Positions 19,276 through 31,200 of a DNA stretch of 64,000 nucleotides are shown piece by piece (positions within the stretch are counted from its first letter, which is position 1; each line of letters begins with the position of its first letter). The stretch is from the NCBI GenBank assembly GCA_003999685.1, contig CP021224.1, positions 744,001 to 808,000 on the forward strand. The letters run 5' to 3'. Position numbers and translations under genes: made by a program. This DNA is from Taiwanofungus camphoratus (lineage: Eukaryota; Basidiomycota; Agaricomycetes; Polyporales; Taiwanofungaceae). The notes beneath the pieces were generated by a model, which saw only the letters and a list, made by a program, of their open reading frames with translations, had not been told where the DNA came from and ran no database searches.

Positions 19276-21878
19276 ATGAGCTCTGCAGAAACACCGAGTG
19301 ACAACGCCTCTGGCTCTCACCACCAGCCTCAATGGGGTAGAGGTGCAATTCACTTGCTTACTTTGCTCTGCAGTCACATAACTCAACATTGAACATTTAC
19401 TGACAGTTCTGATATGTGGCGGTACTGACTGGTGCGTATTGGCGCTTTGGTCGTTTTGTCGGCATCGACACAGAAGCCTCCGACTTCAGGGTGCCGGCGC
19501 GACATGCCACATTGCTCCGCATATGCACTCATGATACTGCAAATTCAGGCTCAAGCTTGGTCGAAAGGACCGCGGTGGGGGTGGAAAGAAAGGACAGGAA
19601 CTCATCAACCCGTATGTTCCTTTCATGATGTTTCACGATGGTCATCGAGTACAGCCGGGCATGTGATGACGGAACATATTTCACAGTGGTCCAGATCTTC
19701 TCGAGCCTCACATTCTGCGCTCGCTCAGTAACGTCAAGGTTGCATCTATTCATACGTCTTGCGTTGGGTGCCACGTCGTCGCTCTGGACGTCGATGGTGT
19801 AGCTTGGCTGTTTGGACGGAACGAGCGCGCCGCTTTAGGCGTGGCTGGTATTCAGGCAATCTCAGAGAACGCGCCGAGGCGGTTGACTGCTCAGGAGCTC
19901 GGTGCTCAGAAGGGGACACGGTTCATCCATGCTGCCTGCGGAAGAGGTCATACATTGCTGGTTGGGAGCGGAGGCCAGTTGTGGAGTGCGGGCGTGAATA
20001 ACATGGGACAAGTGAGTGTTCTATTAATGTAACGCGCTAGATTGTGATATACTGTTATATAACAGTGCGGCCATCCTGTTTGTGCGGAGGTCCCCTCTTT
20101 CAAGCCTGTGCATGCGCCGAAGCATGCTGGTGTAAAGGAACGCGTGGTTCAAGCTGCTGCAGGTGTCACGTTCTCCCTCGTCCTCACGGAAAGCGGAAAA
20201 GGTCAACGAATTTACATCCCCCAGCCTCGCAGTCTCGCTGAGCATGCTTGTTTCATGAAGTTTTCTCCTTCGGTTGTGGAGAGCACGGCCAATTAGGCAA
20301 CGGGAAGACTGGCGAGCACATTGTCACTGCTGGTAAAACCGCCTTCGATATTGAAACTGAGCCCAGTATGCATTCAGCTTCTACTGCCCCTATATACTTT
20401 CGTGATCTCTCTAACATGAGTGCAGTTCCTGTAAAGGGTCTCGATGACAAGAAGATAGTGCAGATCGCGTGTGGTCAGCAACACAGTGTAGCTCTTGATA
20501 TTGATGGGTCTGTAATCATTGATCGCCTTCTCCGGATGCCTTATTGCTGAAGCAGATTTCGTATAGCTTGGTATATGTTTGGGGATACAACGGGTATTGT
20601 CGTCTCGGGCTGGGAAATCAGCAAGACGTATTGATACCCAAACCAGTTCCACAAGTAATTTTTGCTACCGACAAGACTCTAAGGTCCTAATCTTCTTATT
20701 CACAGTTTGCTGGGCCCAATGAATTAACGATGGGAGCTTACGTGGCCGCTGGACCTTCAAATACTGTAGTCGTTGATAAGCAGAGGATGTATTGGATGGC
20801 GGGAAAGGCAAGTGTTTAGTTATATGTGGCATTTCCCCGTCTCATATCAATACTGGAATAGTGGAAAAACACTGGAGATGGTCTGTTCATGCATACATAT
20901 CGTCTGTTTCCTAGTGTATTGATCTCTGAGAACAGGATCTTCAGGCCAGCCGTACTCGAGCTTTCGTTACCTGCAGGACATCATGTTAGTATCGATCACT
21001 GCCACGGATTCTGGTGGTATAATTAACATCCATTCAGGGGTTGCAAGATTACTCACGTCAATTGCGGTGGGGTAACACATTGGGCGCTCGCCCCTGACGA
21101 TGATGGTAGTGTGATGACGATTGCTTTCGGCCAGGGCGCAGCAAACGGTGCGATTCAATAATGGTGTCATGTTCCTGACCCTGAATGTATATGCTTATCG
21201 CAGGGGAGCTGGGCCTGGGACCGAACGAAGCGAAGAGTGCAACCAAACCTACCCGCCACCAACCCTTAATAGGGGTGGAAGTCATTCAGTGGGCTATCCG
21301 TATTAATGTTTTTGAAGCGTTCATTCATTGTTTGAGTTGTCATAGGGTGGCAGCGGCCCAGAATACCACGTTCTTCCTAGCCAAACCCAACCAGAAACTT
21401 TTTGACCTGCCCAGACATCCTGTCGACTTGAGTCCCCCGCAAGCATGTGTTGCATGTCATACGGATCAGGGGGAGGATGACCCGCCTCTCGAATGTGAAA
21501 AGGTATCAAATCCCTTCTTTGCCAGCGTCGACACCTCTCAATGCTTACTAGTGCGATACACCATACCATCTCAAATGTTTGGACCCTCCTTTGGATACAG
21601 TACCTGAGGGAGAATGGTTCTGTCCAGAATGCGAGAAGGATCCTGGCGCACCCGTTGGGCCAGGGGCTGCAAAGAAGACTGGGAACAGCAAGTTGAAGGG
21701 AAAGGTCGACACCGACGAATCAGCTCCGCAAGCGGGACAGAAGAGAAAGGCACCAGCTAAGTCCAAATCCTCAGGCAAGTGTCAGATTTGTCGCCTTGTC
21801 GCCTCAAAAGGACCATCGTCTCATGGTCTATTTTACCTTCCTCACCTTCAGCGTCAAAGCGCAGAAGATAATTACTGA
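19276..21878 (+). CDS. RCC2-like RCC1-repeat protein with C-terminal PHD finger
   Basis: Fourteen exons (19276-19342, 19407-19431, 19549-19611, 19687-20011, 20066-20201, 20261-20507, 20567-20654, 20706-20807, 20862-20880, 20936-20984, 21038-21147, 21204-21288, 21346-21502, 21552-21878) give 599 residues with every phase matching. The start [10 protein letters not shown] leads to VLICGGTDW, then RCC1 repeats such as [33 protein letters not shown] and [15 protein letters not shown]. Spacing and the DIETEPS and DRVACG-like blocks resemble RCC2 (TD-60) of animals. The last two exons add a PHD finger: CVACHTDQG...[20 protein letters not shown]...WFCPEC, split by an intron after the fourth metal ligand region. 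One intron has a GC donor (20808). PHD fingers usually read histone H3 tails, so a chromatin role is inferred. Confidence 0.88.
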
Positions 21879-22314
21879 AGGTCTTTTAGATCGAGCAACG
21901 GTGTGATCGCGCTTTCACTGCACAAATCTCAAATCTTACTTCAGTAACATCGCGAGGATGTATTGGGAAATTCAAGATAACTGTCAATTGTCGGTATACC
22001 CCAGGTGCAAAGTTAATTCGGTACTGTAATTTCGATCTACCACCATTCCGGCTCTTTTGTCACTTCTAGCACTCGAACATGTCTTCTCGTGACGGCAGTC
22101 TCCTGACCGCCGAATCATTTATTACTTTGCACCTTCACATCTTACCTCGCTGCGCCGCACTCTCGAATATGTGATTACTCTGGAACTGAGCGTTACGCCA
22201 CGTCATATAGCACTCAAGTGTTACTACATACTACATAGAGAGCGCCCCTTTCCGGGTATCTATCTATGCGATGATATGGACAACAGATATTGTCTCGTGA
22301 ACTGAATACTCGCA
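21879..22314. other. Spacer between convergent genes
   Basis: About 435 bp between the 3' ends of the RCC1/PHD gene (+) and ERG9 (-). No coding signal was seen; it should contain both terminators. Confidence 0.5.
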
Positions 22315-25078
22315 CTATCCAAAATACTTCAAGAGGAGCCAGAAACCACCCAGACCGACGGCGAACACGATAATGAATGCAGCCGCAATATACATTATTA
22401 TTTCTTTGGTGGAAGGCCCCTGTTCCTGTAGCTGGTGTGCTGAGCTGTTGACTCCATTCATCTTGCCATTGGCAGAGAGTTCCTTTGCGCGTTTCCTCAA
22501 TTGAAGCTCGCGATCGCGTTTCTCAGAGGCCTCCATGATACGTGTGCGGGCGTCTGATTTGTCGAATACTTGTTGCGTGTTCCCGCTCGCTGGTGAATGC
22601 AACACGCTCACGAACGACGGATAATGGTGTTCACACCATTGTTCAATCTGACGAAGAGAAGAACATTTGGTACTCAACAATCAACATCATGAATGAGCAT
22701 GAGCTTACCTTGCCACACGCAACAGAGATTTGCAAGAAGCTGGGATCTTCTGGAACAGCTTTACTGTGGATCTTGCGGGCATAATCACGGAAGATGTACG
22801 CAACATCTCGTGGATTTGTAGATCGCATAATGAGCTTCAAAATTATGTCACTCTACTGCGCACGAGAAATTAATCTGATACGCACTGATGCCGCTTCTGC
22901 TTTGCGAATCTTGATATTCCGCTGGAACATCTCGTAATTCATGAAGCAAAGGCAAAGCGTAGCCATCGCCATCGTCTGGGGAATGGCGCAGAAGTTGAAC
23001 ACACTCTGCCGCCGGAGCAGGCGTAAATAGTCAAGTGAGTCCACTGCGTGTCCAAGAACATCGACGACCATCCCGCTGAGCACCCACAGCGCCTGTTTCT
23101 CGCTCCCTGGCTGGTACATCTGCTCCATCTTGGTGAATGCCGGCCGGCCGCACGCCGCGCCGTAGACCTCTCGGCCCCAGATCTCGCGCGGCCAGAAGAA
23201 CCGCCGGTCCTCGACGTCCTCGCGATAGTCCCGGATGATGTTCGTCTTTTGCAGCATCAGGCCCATCGAGTTTGCCAACTCGAGCTGCTCGCCGAGCCAT
23301 GGTGCCTCCTTCCCCGACGCCGACCACAGCCGCGTCAGGCCCTCACCCACGAGCCCCGCGACGTAATGGCAGTACAGGTCGTAGTCCGAGATCTTCTCGA
23401 CGTACACCTCTCCTGTCGTCGCCGCACGGTGCGCGTAGTCCGCCATGCCGTTCTCCATCTTCTGTGTGATGTCGATGATCACATCGAGGTATCTGTACAC
23501 CAATTAGTGCGCTTCGACGGGGTAGAAATCAGGCACCGCTCACTTCGTGTCGACGCGATTCAGCTCCTCGCTGACGACAGCATACTCGACTAGCAGTTGC
23601 CGGTCCTTCTCATATGGCCCACTCCCGTTGAATGTCCAGCCAGGGGTCACGGTCAGTTCGTGGAAGGACCGCAGGAGAGGTTGTTTCTTTTCGTCTGGCA
23701 GTGTCATGTCGTCTTCGATGGTGTCAAGTCCTCGCAGTACCAAGTAGAATAAGCATATCTGAGAGACAGAAGGTCAGGTCCCCAGTGCTGAACCTTCCGA
23801 GCACAGATAATGCGAAATGAGGAAACGAATGTCAGATAACATTCCGAGAGGCTAGACCTCTGAATGGTAACCTATAGTATGCAATGCAGTAGAAGGATTT
23901 CATGTCATTAAGAGGTTCCTGTGTACCCCAACTCCCCTGGGGATCCCGAAACTGATTAGGACGCGGAAGGCGTCAAGGGAACGTACGCAAAACTTGCCAG
24001 TCCCCCTAAGCTAGTGCCCCCTGTACCCTCCATCAACACCTGTAGGATATTCAGGACTTCCCGTCACGAAACACCGATGAACGTATCCCAGACCCAAGCC
24101 CCAGTAACTCAGGGGCTTCGAGTCGGACTCTTCTTGTGGTGCCACACACGGTATGATGGGCAACACCCAAAGTACCCCACCCAGCACCGGTAGGTGGAGT
24201 TCGTGAAGGTATCACATGGCAAAGCATGAAACTACCAGAAAACACAAAACACACATTCTTGTGCATTTTCCAGCTGACCAAGATCTATTTGGAGGCTTTG
24301 AGATCGTTGGAATAATGATCTTTGCTCGCGCGCGCACTGACAGTAGCTGCGAGATGTCCCTGTGCAGCTTGCCGAGAATTGTTAAGTTCTCTCGCCATGC
24401 ACGTTACCCTTTGACCCATGAAAACTCGGTGATCAGGAGTGGTGCAACTCCAGCACCGAGTTCTGTACAGAAATATATCCGCGACTCGGATGTACACACC
24501 ATCCTCCACCAGGAGTTACGGTATGCCAACACCTAAAGCGGAACATTGGACATTCCGCCCGCCGTGAATAGCGTGAGGAATGACCAACACATGTTTGCGA
24601 CAGCCTGATTTCGGCCCTCAGTTGTCGATCGTGTTCAAAACCTGGCACAACACGATCACAACTGCTAGACCGATGCCCAAGTGATTCCTTCCGGAACAGT
24701 ACGCACAAATTCGAATGCTAGAAATGAATGACAGAGGCATTGGAATACTCGTGTATGCATTTCAGACGGCTCGCGAGGTTAGAAGAGCCCTGGCCCGCTG
24801 AAAGGCCGAGGGGGGCCGTGCCAAAAGCACCAGTTGGTGACACTCACGATTCTGGCCAAGTCTCCCTCGAGCTCCTTGATGACGCCCGCGAAACTCCTGC
24901 TCGTCATGTCCAGCAATTCCCAGCACCTGCGCATGGATTTGCGATTCCATCCCGAGTTCTCGAGCTCGCTGGGCGCGGTGATGTCGCGATTCGATTCGTG
25001 CCAGAGCTTGTACTGCAGAAGAGTGCGGAACTCGAGAGGATGCGTGAGCAACAAGACGAGCATAGAAAGGGCGCCCAT
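22315..25078 (-). CDS. ERG9: Squalene synthase (farnesyl-diphosphate farnesyltransferase)
   Basis: The enzyme joins two farnesyl diphosphates to squalene at the ER membrane, the first committed step to ergosterol and triterpenes. Five exons on the minus strand: 25078-24848, 23758-23544, 23492-22886, 22834-22709 and 22647-22315, total 503 residues, all phases consistent. Family signatures are clear: DMTSRSFAGVI, CLFYLVLRGLDTIEDDMT (first Asp-rich box), YCHYVAGLVGEGLTRL, GLMLQKTNIIRDYREDVEDR (second Asp-rich box) and RRQSVFNFCAIPQTMA. The C-terminus IIMYIAAAFIIVFAVGLGGF is the single membrane anchor. Intron 1 is 1,089 nt, far longer than the others (about 45-65 nt), and may contain an insertion. 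It is convergent with the RCC1/PHD gene and divergent from a small ORF at 25491. Confidence 0.95.
23759..24847 (-). other. Unusually long intron 1 of ERG9
   Basis: The donor GTGAGT at 24847 and the acceptor CTCTCAG at 23759 are both good, and the flanking exons join in phase at a conserved point of squalene synthase (LARI/ICLFYL). All other introns in the window are several times shorter, apart from a few near 200 nt. No long ORF, RNA gene or terminal repeat was recognised inside. Confidence 0.7.
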
Positions 25079-25490
25079 TATTTTGATGAGGTTGTGGTTA
25101 CTGTAAGACTAGGTCGGTGGTGTTGAACGGGATGCCGTGTAAGCCCCGCAAGAAATGGGAGGTGGGGTGGTACGATATATACGCGGGTGGCATTTGAGTG
25201 GAAGTGCCCTGGGGCACAAGCGCGGGCCGCGACGTACCACGCTCTTGCTTCTATTCGCCCACAACGGCATGCACAGGAGCACTTTATACATACTCGTTCA
25301 CTGTTCTGTCTAGAGTCTCGGTCAGGGCAAACAATTTCTATCATCGCCCAACGGCCGCACAAGATAAGGTGCCAATGAATTTTCACTGTGGTCCCATACG
25401 CTCCCAGTAACCAATCATTTGCATGGTCTTGTCATCGTTCATTACCGTTCATGTCAGATCCAACGGACTGCGTAATTCATCTGCTGAACA
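25079..25490. promoter_or_regulatory. Divergent intergenic region between ERG9 and small ORF
   Basis: About 410 bp separate the ERG9 start (-) from the ATG at 25491 (+), so one region probably serves both. No TATA box or sterol-response element could be called with confidence. Confidence 0.35.
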
Positions 25491-25712
25491 ATGGACGCCG
25501 CTACCACACCGCCTCTCCGGATTCACACTTCCAGGTCGCAGGGGGTCTCGCCGCTGACTGCACGAGCTCGTTTACATGACTTTCTGGAGGCCTATGAGCA
25601 CCGCAGCATGATGTCAAATGGAGGCGATACTACTGTTTCTCGTCACCTCCGAACACTTATGGACGCCTTGCATGCGGAAGGTGATGTTCGCAAAAAAATT
25701 AGGGAGGCATAA
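25491..25712 (+). CDS. Small protein of unknown function, divergent from ERG9
   Basis: A single frame of 73 codons with a normal ATG. The C-terminal half (LTARARLHDFLEAYEHRSMM, then VSRHLRTLMDALHAEGDVRKKIREA) is predicted helical and charged, as in a small coiled-coil subunit. It lacks a signal peptide or membrane segment. I do not recognise it. Further exons cannot be excluded because the frame ends in KKIREA just before intron-like sequence. Confidence 0.4.
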   Translation: MDAATTPPLRIHTSRSQGVSPLTARARLHDFLEAYEHRSMMSNGGDTTVSRHLRTLMDALHAEGDVRKKIREA

Positions 25713-26361
25713 CATACCTGTGAGACGTGTCCTGCTTCATAACAAACTAGATGCTTAAGGCTGTCCTCAGCCAGCAGACCGACGGGCATCGGAGTCATAG
25801 TGCTAGGACCCGCACAGTACCTACAGTGTAGTACGACTTTCCTTAGACTGTGTTGTGTCCATTTTTCAGACATGACAGACATCTGTGCATGCCAACAATG
25901 AAGCACTGGTGCTGTTGGTCTGACAATTCAGAAAATCATAACAAGAACATGTACGTACATTTTTTACGACCTATTGAAGGTGTGGGTTCGACAATCACAA
26001 CTCATCTTGTGCATCGATTCACGATCTCGCCCCGCGCCCCGCCGCCGCTCATGTTCGCCGCCCTGGCTCGTTGTTCGTCGCCCACCGCCCGCGCCCCGTC
26101 GCCGCTCATGTCCCTTCGTAAATAATAAATTGAAACCTATCACAGTCTACCAATTGTTGTCTGCTATTGTGATCGCTATCTCATTATTTCGCAAGTGGAC
26201 AATTTGCACACTCATGCACATTTTTGGAACACAACAACATATGTACAAGGTGTGACTGCTTGTGTGATGCAGCAATATCACAGACGGTACAAATCAGCAA
26301 GAAAGAGATGACAAGCATGATAAGCAGCAGAAAAAGCACGGTAATGGATGATTGAAACTTG
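25713..26361. other. Gene-free stretch with a short imperfect duplication
   Basis: Near 26033-26110 a GC-rich word ending GCCGCTCATG occurs twice (CGCGCCCCGCCGCCGCTCATG and CGCGCCCCGTCGCCGCTCATG minus one base in each view), about 60 bp apart. No gene is supported. Confidence 0.35.
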
Positions 26362-27876
26362 TCAGGCATCGTCGACAGTCTTGTGATCAGGTGTTTGAGC
26401 AATACTAGACCCGGTGATGTCCTTGCACCCGGATGTCACGGTTGCTGACACTTCGACAAGAGTTTGGTCAGCTTGACTTTCTTGAGGAAAGGCCACCAGA
26501 TCGAAGAATTGGGGTTGATCTTGTCCAGAGCAAGGCTCCGATGGAAGGTGAAATTTGAGGTACACAGCTTCGTATGGGCACTATAGACTGGGGGGGAAAT
26601 GACGAAGATCGACAGCGAACAAGTTAAGGTCCATCGAATAGGGGCAATCTTCGGCCAAGAGATACTCGTCCTGTGCATTCATATATTGGCGTGAGATAGC
26701 GAAGGCTTTCCAACGGTGGTGGACTGCTATCTGGTCATTAGCATTCACTATACTAGCATCGACTTGTGACTGCGAATGCAAGTGTATCTGTTCAGCTTGA
26801 TGGCCCATTATGACGCGATAGCGCTCGGTGACAGCCTGGTAGGCTTGCAACCGCAGGCGTTCCAGATCGACCAACTGGAGTAGTGTCAGCAATACATGGA
26901 TAAAAGGGCAAACTAGTTTGCACACTGCAGTCAATGTGTAGCCCTTGCTCAGAGGTGGGGGGGCACTCTGAGATCTTGCCTGAGTTTTAGGGTGTCCACG
27001 TTTGGTCTATGATACCAGAAATCAATCCTAAATTGAAAAGCTAAGGGCCTTCACCTGATGGTCTACGTTTCTCGGAGGAGCAGCCTGTTTTCATTGTCCA
27101 CACAGCGATGTGACGTCAATTGCTTCCAGATACTCACATTCTCATCACTGTCTACAGTGCCTTGGGAATCATATTCGCTCACCTCATGGTTAGATGGCAT
27201 ATGGTTAGATGGCATATACTCAGCATTTGCCTAATATGCTTTTGTCAGTCCTGCAACCTTGCCTTGAATCACACACAACCACGCACCTTGCCTGCAGCTT
27301 TTGACATTTTTTGAGGCTACACAGATGGACTATAGGTGGCGACACATTCAAACACATACTCGGGTATATGCGTACCTTTTTTGCTTTTTTCTTCTATCCG
27401 GGCAGTTGTATGCGCATCATGGCATGTCCATGTATCAATAAGTATGTGGTAACTTGCCTCTAGCCCATCTTCCACACCGTCCAGGTCAATGACAACTTTC
27501 CTGTTGCATATCACACAACGTTCAGACATGGATATGTTAACCTCCACCCCATCAGTGATGGGACTGTCATTTTCTGTACGCATAATTGTCGATGCAGTTG
27601 GAAGCGCTGCCTCTCTGGGCCGTGGCTAAAGGCTGCATTGTCGGTTCAAATGTTAGAGTTGGGTCATTTGTGCATCATTTCCTTGCACTTACGATCGGTT
27701 CTGCAACCTGTCCTTTCCTTCCTTGCTTGCCAATCTGTTTTACTGTTGCTGGAAGCACCTCTGTATTACCTAGCATGACTGCTGATATCTGGAACATTGT
27801 AAACTCTGCAGGGGTGGTGGTAAGGTGTAGCATTGTAAGAAGTAAGATTAGGTGGTTGGGTTTTACTTGATGTGAA
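26362..27876 (-). CDS. Possible multi-exon hypothetical gene, weak
   Basis: Several minus-strand frames look coding and lie in order: MLHLTTTPAEFTMFQISAVM (about 27830), NISMSERCVICNRKVVIDLD (27317-27583), a helical piece with YQAVTERYRVIMGHQAEQIH (26581-26934), and FHLPSEPCSGQDQPQFFDLV ending at the stop at 26362. Exon joins could not be fixed. The second piece has a CxxC (CVIC) that might bind metal. I do not recognise the protein and it may be a decayed or transposon-associated gene. A perfect 15-bp tandem duplication (ATGGTTAGATGGCAT twice) lies within it at 27186-27215. Confidence 0.3.
27186..27215. repeat. Perfect 15-bp tandem duplication
   Basis: ATGGTTAGATGGCAT occurs twice head to tail, without mismatch. 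It is a small local duplication. Confidence 0.85.
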
Positions 27877-27980
27877 AATCTGAAGGGAAGAAAATGCAAA
27901 GGCTAAGAAAATGGGGGAAAGCAGAGGAAGACACAAGCAGAACACCACAACCACGATCACTTGACAATAAACATAAGTTC

Positions 27981-28077
27981 GGGTCCGACGAAGAGTCGAA
28001 CCCGGGACCCCTTCCATATGTGCTCGTCTGTCGATTGCCAAACCCTAAGAAGGAAGCATACTGCCAGACTATGTGAA
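27981..28077 (-). pseudogene. tRNA-Pro-like relic (pseudogene or SINE head)
   Basis: On the minus strand the sequence matches the tRNA-Pro at 39730-39815 in two blocks: the D-arm to anticodon part (AGTCTGGCAGTATG, then TTCCTTCTTAGGG) and the T-arm start (GGTCCCGGGTTCGA). The acceptor stem does not pair, the T-stem is broken (CCGGG against CTTCG) and the intron-position insert is longer and different. Intact A- and B-box-like words remain, so RNA polymerase III transcription is possible. It is either a tRNA-Pro(AGG) pseudogene or the head of a tRNA-derived SINE. Confidence 0.6.
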
Positions 28078-28222
28078 TATATTATTATTGCATATTTATA
28101 ATCTGGGCGGAACTCAATTGCTAAATATACTCTTCTTCCAGTGTGAGAGAAGCCGTTGTACATAAATCAGGGAGGTCTACCTTGCGATCAAACTTGCGTG
28201 CAGCAGGCTGCGAGCGTAGAAC

Positions 28223-31200
28223 ATGGCATCCAATACTGCTGCACCCCAGGTAGATGTCTTGGATCAAATATTTCAAGGCCTCAGAAACAAAAGTCACGAA
28301 GTCCGCCTACAGTCCGCCATCGACCTCCAACGCTATGTACGTCGTCTAGCAAATACTCATGATTTATGTAGAAGATGCTGAATCTCTGACGTTGCTGTCA
28401 TACTCTACAGGTGTCAAATTCAATCCCGGAGACGTCTTCTGATGCTGCAGCCAAGCTTTGGGAAGACACGATCAATCGAAGACTGGTAGACCTCGTTCAT
28501 AACAGTCAGACAACTGTCGAGAAGTTGGGAGGTATATTGGCTATTGGTACGTCCTTCGCCATGTTCATTGCCGTTAGCGCTCACGGGCAATAGACTACCT
28601 GCTCAACGCCGAAGGAGAGGGCGCGGTCGAAGCAAGACGGTATCTTTACCGATTCTTCAATTATGTCAAGGCTCTTCTCCCAAACCCGGACATTAATGTT
28701 ATGCTTGCGGCGTCGAAGACGCTTGGCCAGATAGCTGCAGTTGGCGGCCCAACATTCGGTGAACGGTGGCTTGACTTTGAGGTGCAAGCAGCCATAAAGC
28801 TGCTGCAAGCGGACAGACAAGAGCCAGGCAGGTACGCCGGCGTTCTCATCCTGAAGGAGCTCGCACGCAATAGCCCGACTTTCTTCCATGCGCACATCGA
28901 GTTAGTCTTTGACAAGATCCTGGTGCCTCTGCGTGATGCGCGGGTTATCGTCAGAGAAAGTGCGGCGGAGCTGTTGGCGGCATGTCTGGAGATCATCACG
29001 CAACGGGAAAGACAGGCGCGGAGTCCGTACTTGTTGAAGATTCTGCAAGATGCACAGATGGGTCTGAAAATGGCGCAGCCCGAAGTCATACACGGGTCCT
29101 TATTGACCTACCGCGAGCTCTTATTGCATGGAGGCATGGTCAGTGCCAACTGATCTCAAGTGATTTCTTACTGCTTACATACAATGCCTAGTTTATGAAA
29201 GAGAATTTTCTCGATGCAGCAGAGCAAATACTGTCATACAAGACACATCGGGATGCACTCGTCCGAAAGATGGTGATCACCTTGATCCCCACCCTGGCCG
29301 TTTATGACACGCAGACCTTCTCAGAACACCATTTACACAAAGCCATGGCTCATCTTCTGACACAGCTGGATAAACCGAATGAAAGATCAGTCGGTACGCG
29401 CATATGTGCCCAGTTCCAGCCCATACTCTGACGAATCGACCAGCATTCATTGCCATTGGCCACGTCGCAAGCGCGATAAGAAGTGAGATGAAGCCGTTCC
29501 TCGACTCCATCATGATGCATATCAAGGTAGGGTTGCAGATGCGAGGGTAAGCTGCCTACTTCCTGAATACTTTCTATCGTCTCACGCAAAGGAGCAGCCG
29601 GAAGAATGCACCATCAGAAGAGCCGATCTTCCAATGTGTCGGAATGCTCGCGTCGGCCGTGGGTCCCAATTTGACCAAACTTTTGCACGATCAGCTGGAT
29701 CTGATGTTTGCTTGCGGGTTGAGTGAGCCGTTGCGGCAAGCCCTGACTGCTATTGCCGCTAACATTCCACCACTGTTGAAGACCATACAAGGTATACTAC
29801 CAAGGTCATCGGGAACTCATGGCCAATGGCTGACAATGGACTATCAGATCGTCTTCTGGACCTCCTGTCTTTGATTTTGAATGGCGAACATTACAAACCA
29901 CTCGGAGCTCCTCCATTACTTCTTCGTGGTGATGCCGCAGCTTCGATAAAAGACTTCAATACATCAGAGGTTAGTTTTCAACGGCATTTTGAAGACATCC
30001 TGACCTTTCTTACCCGCTATTGACTAGGCTACTGGAAGTCAAAAGAGTCCCGAGCTGATCACCCTCGCGTTAGTGACATTGCGTGATTTCGATTTCAGCG
30101 GTGCGTTGTCCCCGAATCGCACCTTTGTTTCCTCATAGATCCTACAGGCCACGTTTTGAACGAGTTTGTTCGGAAATGTGCCCTTCAATACTTGGAGGAG
30201 GATAACAATGAGGTTAGACGTGCTGCTGCAGAGACGTGTTGCCGCCTTTATATGCGGGATCCGATCGTCTACCAAGCCAGCAACCATTCGATCGAAATCA
30301 TAAGCGACGTCATCGACAAGCTTTTGACGGTCGGGATTGCCGATCCAGGTGCGGCCTCGTCACCCAATCCTAATACCTAATGGCAAAATGTTAATCGCAT
30401 CCATAGAGCCTAGCATTCGGCAAACCGTACTGTCCTCCTTGCACGAGCGCTTTGACAAGCATCTGGCACAGGCTGAGAATGTTCGTTCGCTATTCATCGC
30501 GGTGAACGATGAAGTCTTCGAGAACCGCGTCACGGCCGTTGGCCTGATTGGTCGCCTTGCACTGCACAATCCCGCTTATGTGATGCCATCGTTGCGGAAG
30601 ACTTTGATACAGCTTCTGACGGAGCTAGAGTACTCTACTGTTATGTGTGTTTCTTTTCAAAACCTGTTCTACAAGCACTGAGTGTTGTTACATTCTGTTC
30701 TGTGGTATAGGCGCAATAAGGAGGAGTGTACGCGTCTGTTGACACTCCTTATCAGTGCAACCCAGCGCCTCATCAAGCCATATGCTATTCCGATGCTACG
30801 TGTCTTGCTTCCCAAGGCCAATGACAGTAACCCCACCGTAGCGGCTAATGTACTCATGTGTCTTGGGGAGTTGTCGCGGGTAGGAGGCGAAGACGTTATG
30901 CCTCATGTCCCAGAGCTCATGCAGGTAATCATGGCGAGATTGGCTGATCCGTCACTCCCGAAGAGAGATGCGGCTCTGCACACATTGGGTCTTGTATGCT
31001 CGAGCACTGGATATGTTGTCGCTCCACTCGTGGATCATCCCCTGCTCTTACAGGTTCTGAGCAGAATCTTGAGAACTGAGTCCAAGCAAAGTATTAGAAG
31101 AGAGGTTATAAAAGTTCTTGGTATTCTCGGCGCTCTTGACCCATACAGACGCAAAGTTAGTCAATTCAGGCTCACTTGCATCCATGCTCATTTATTTCTT

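Noticed and set aside
23048-23593. 181-codon plus-strand ORF inside ERG9
   Set aside because: Antisense shadow of the conserved squalene synthase exons 2-3.
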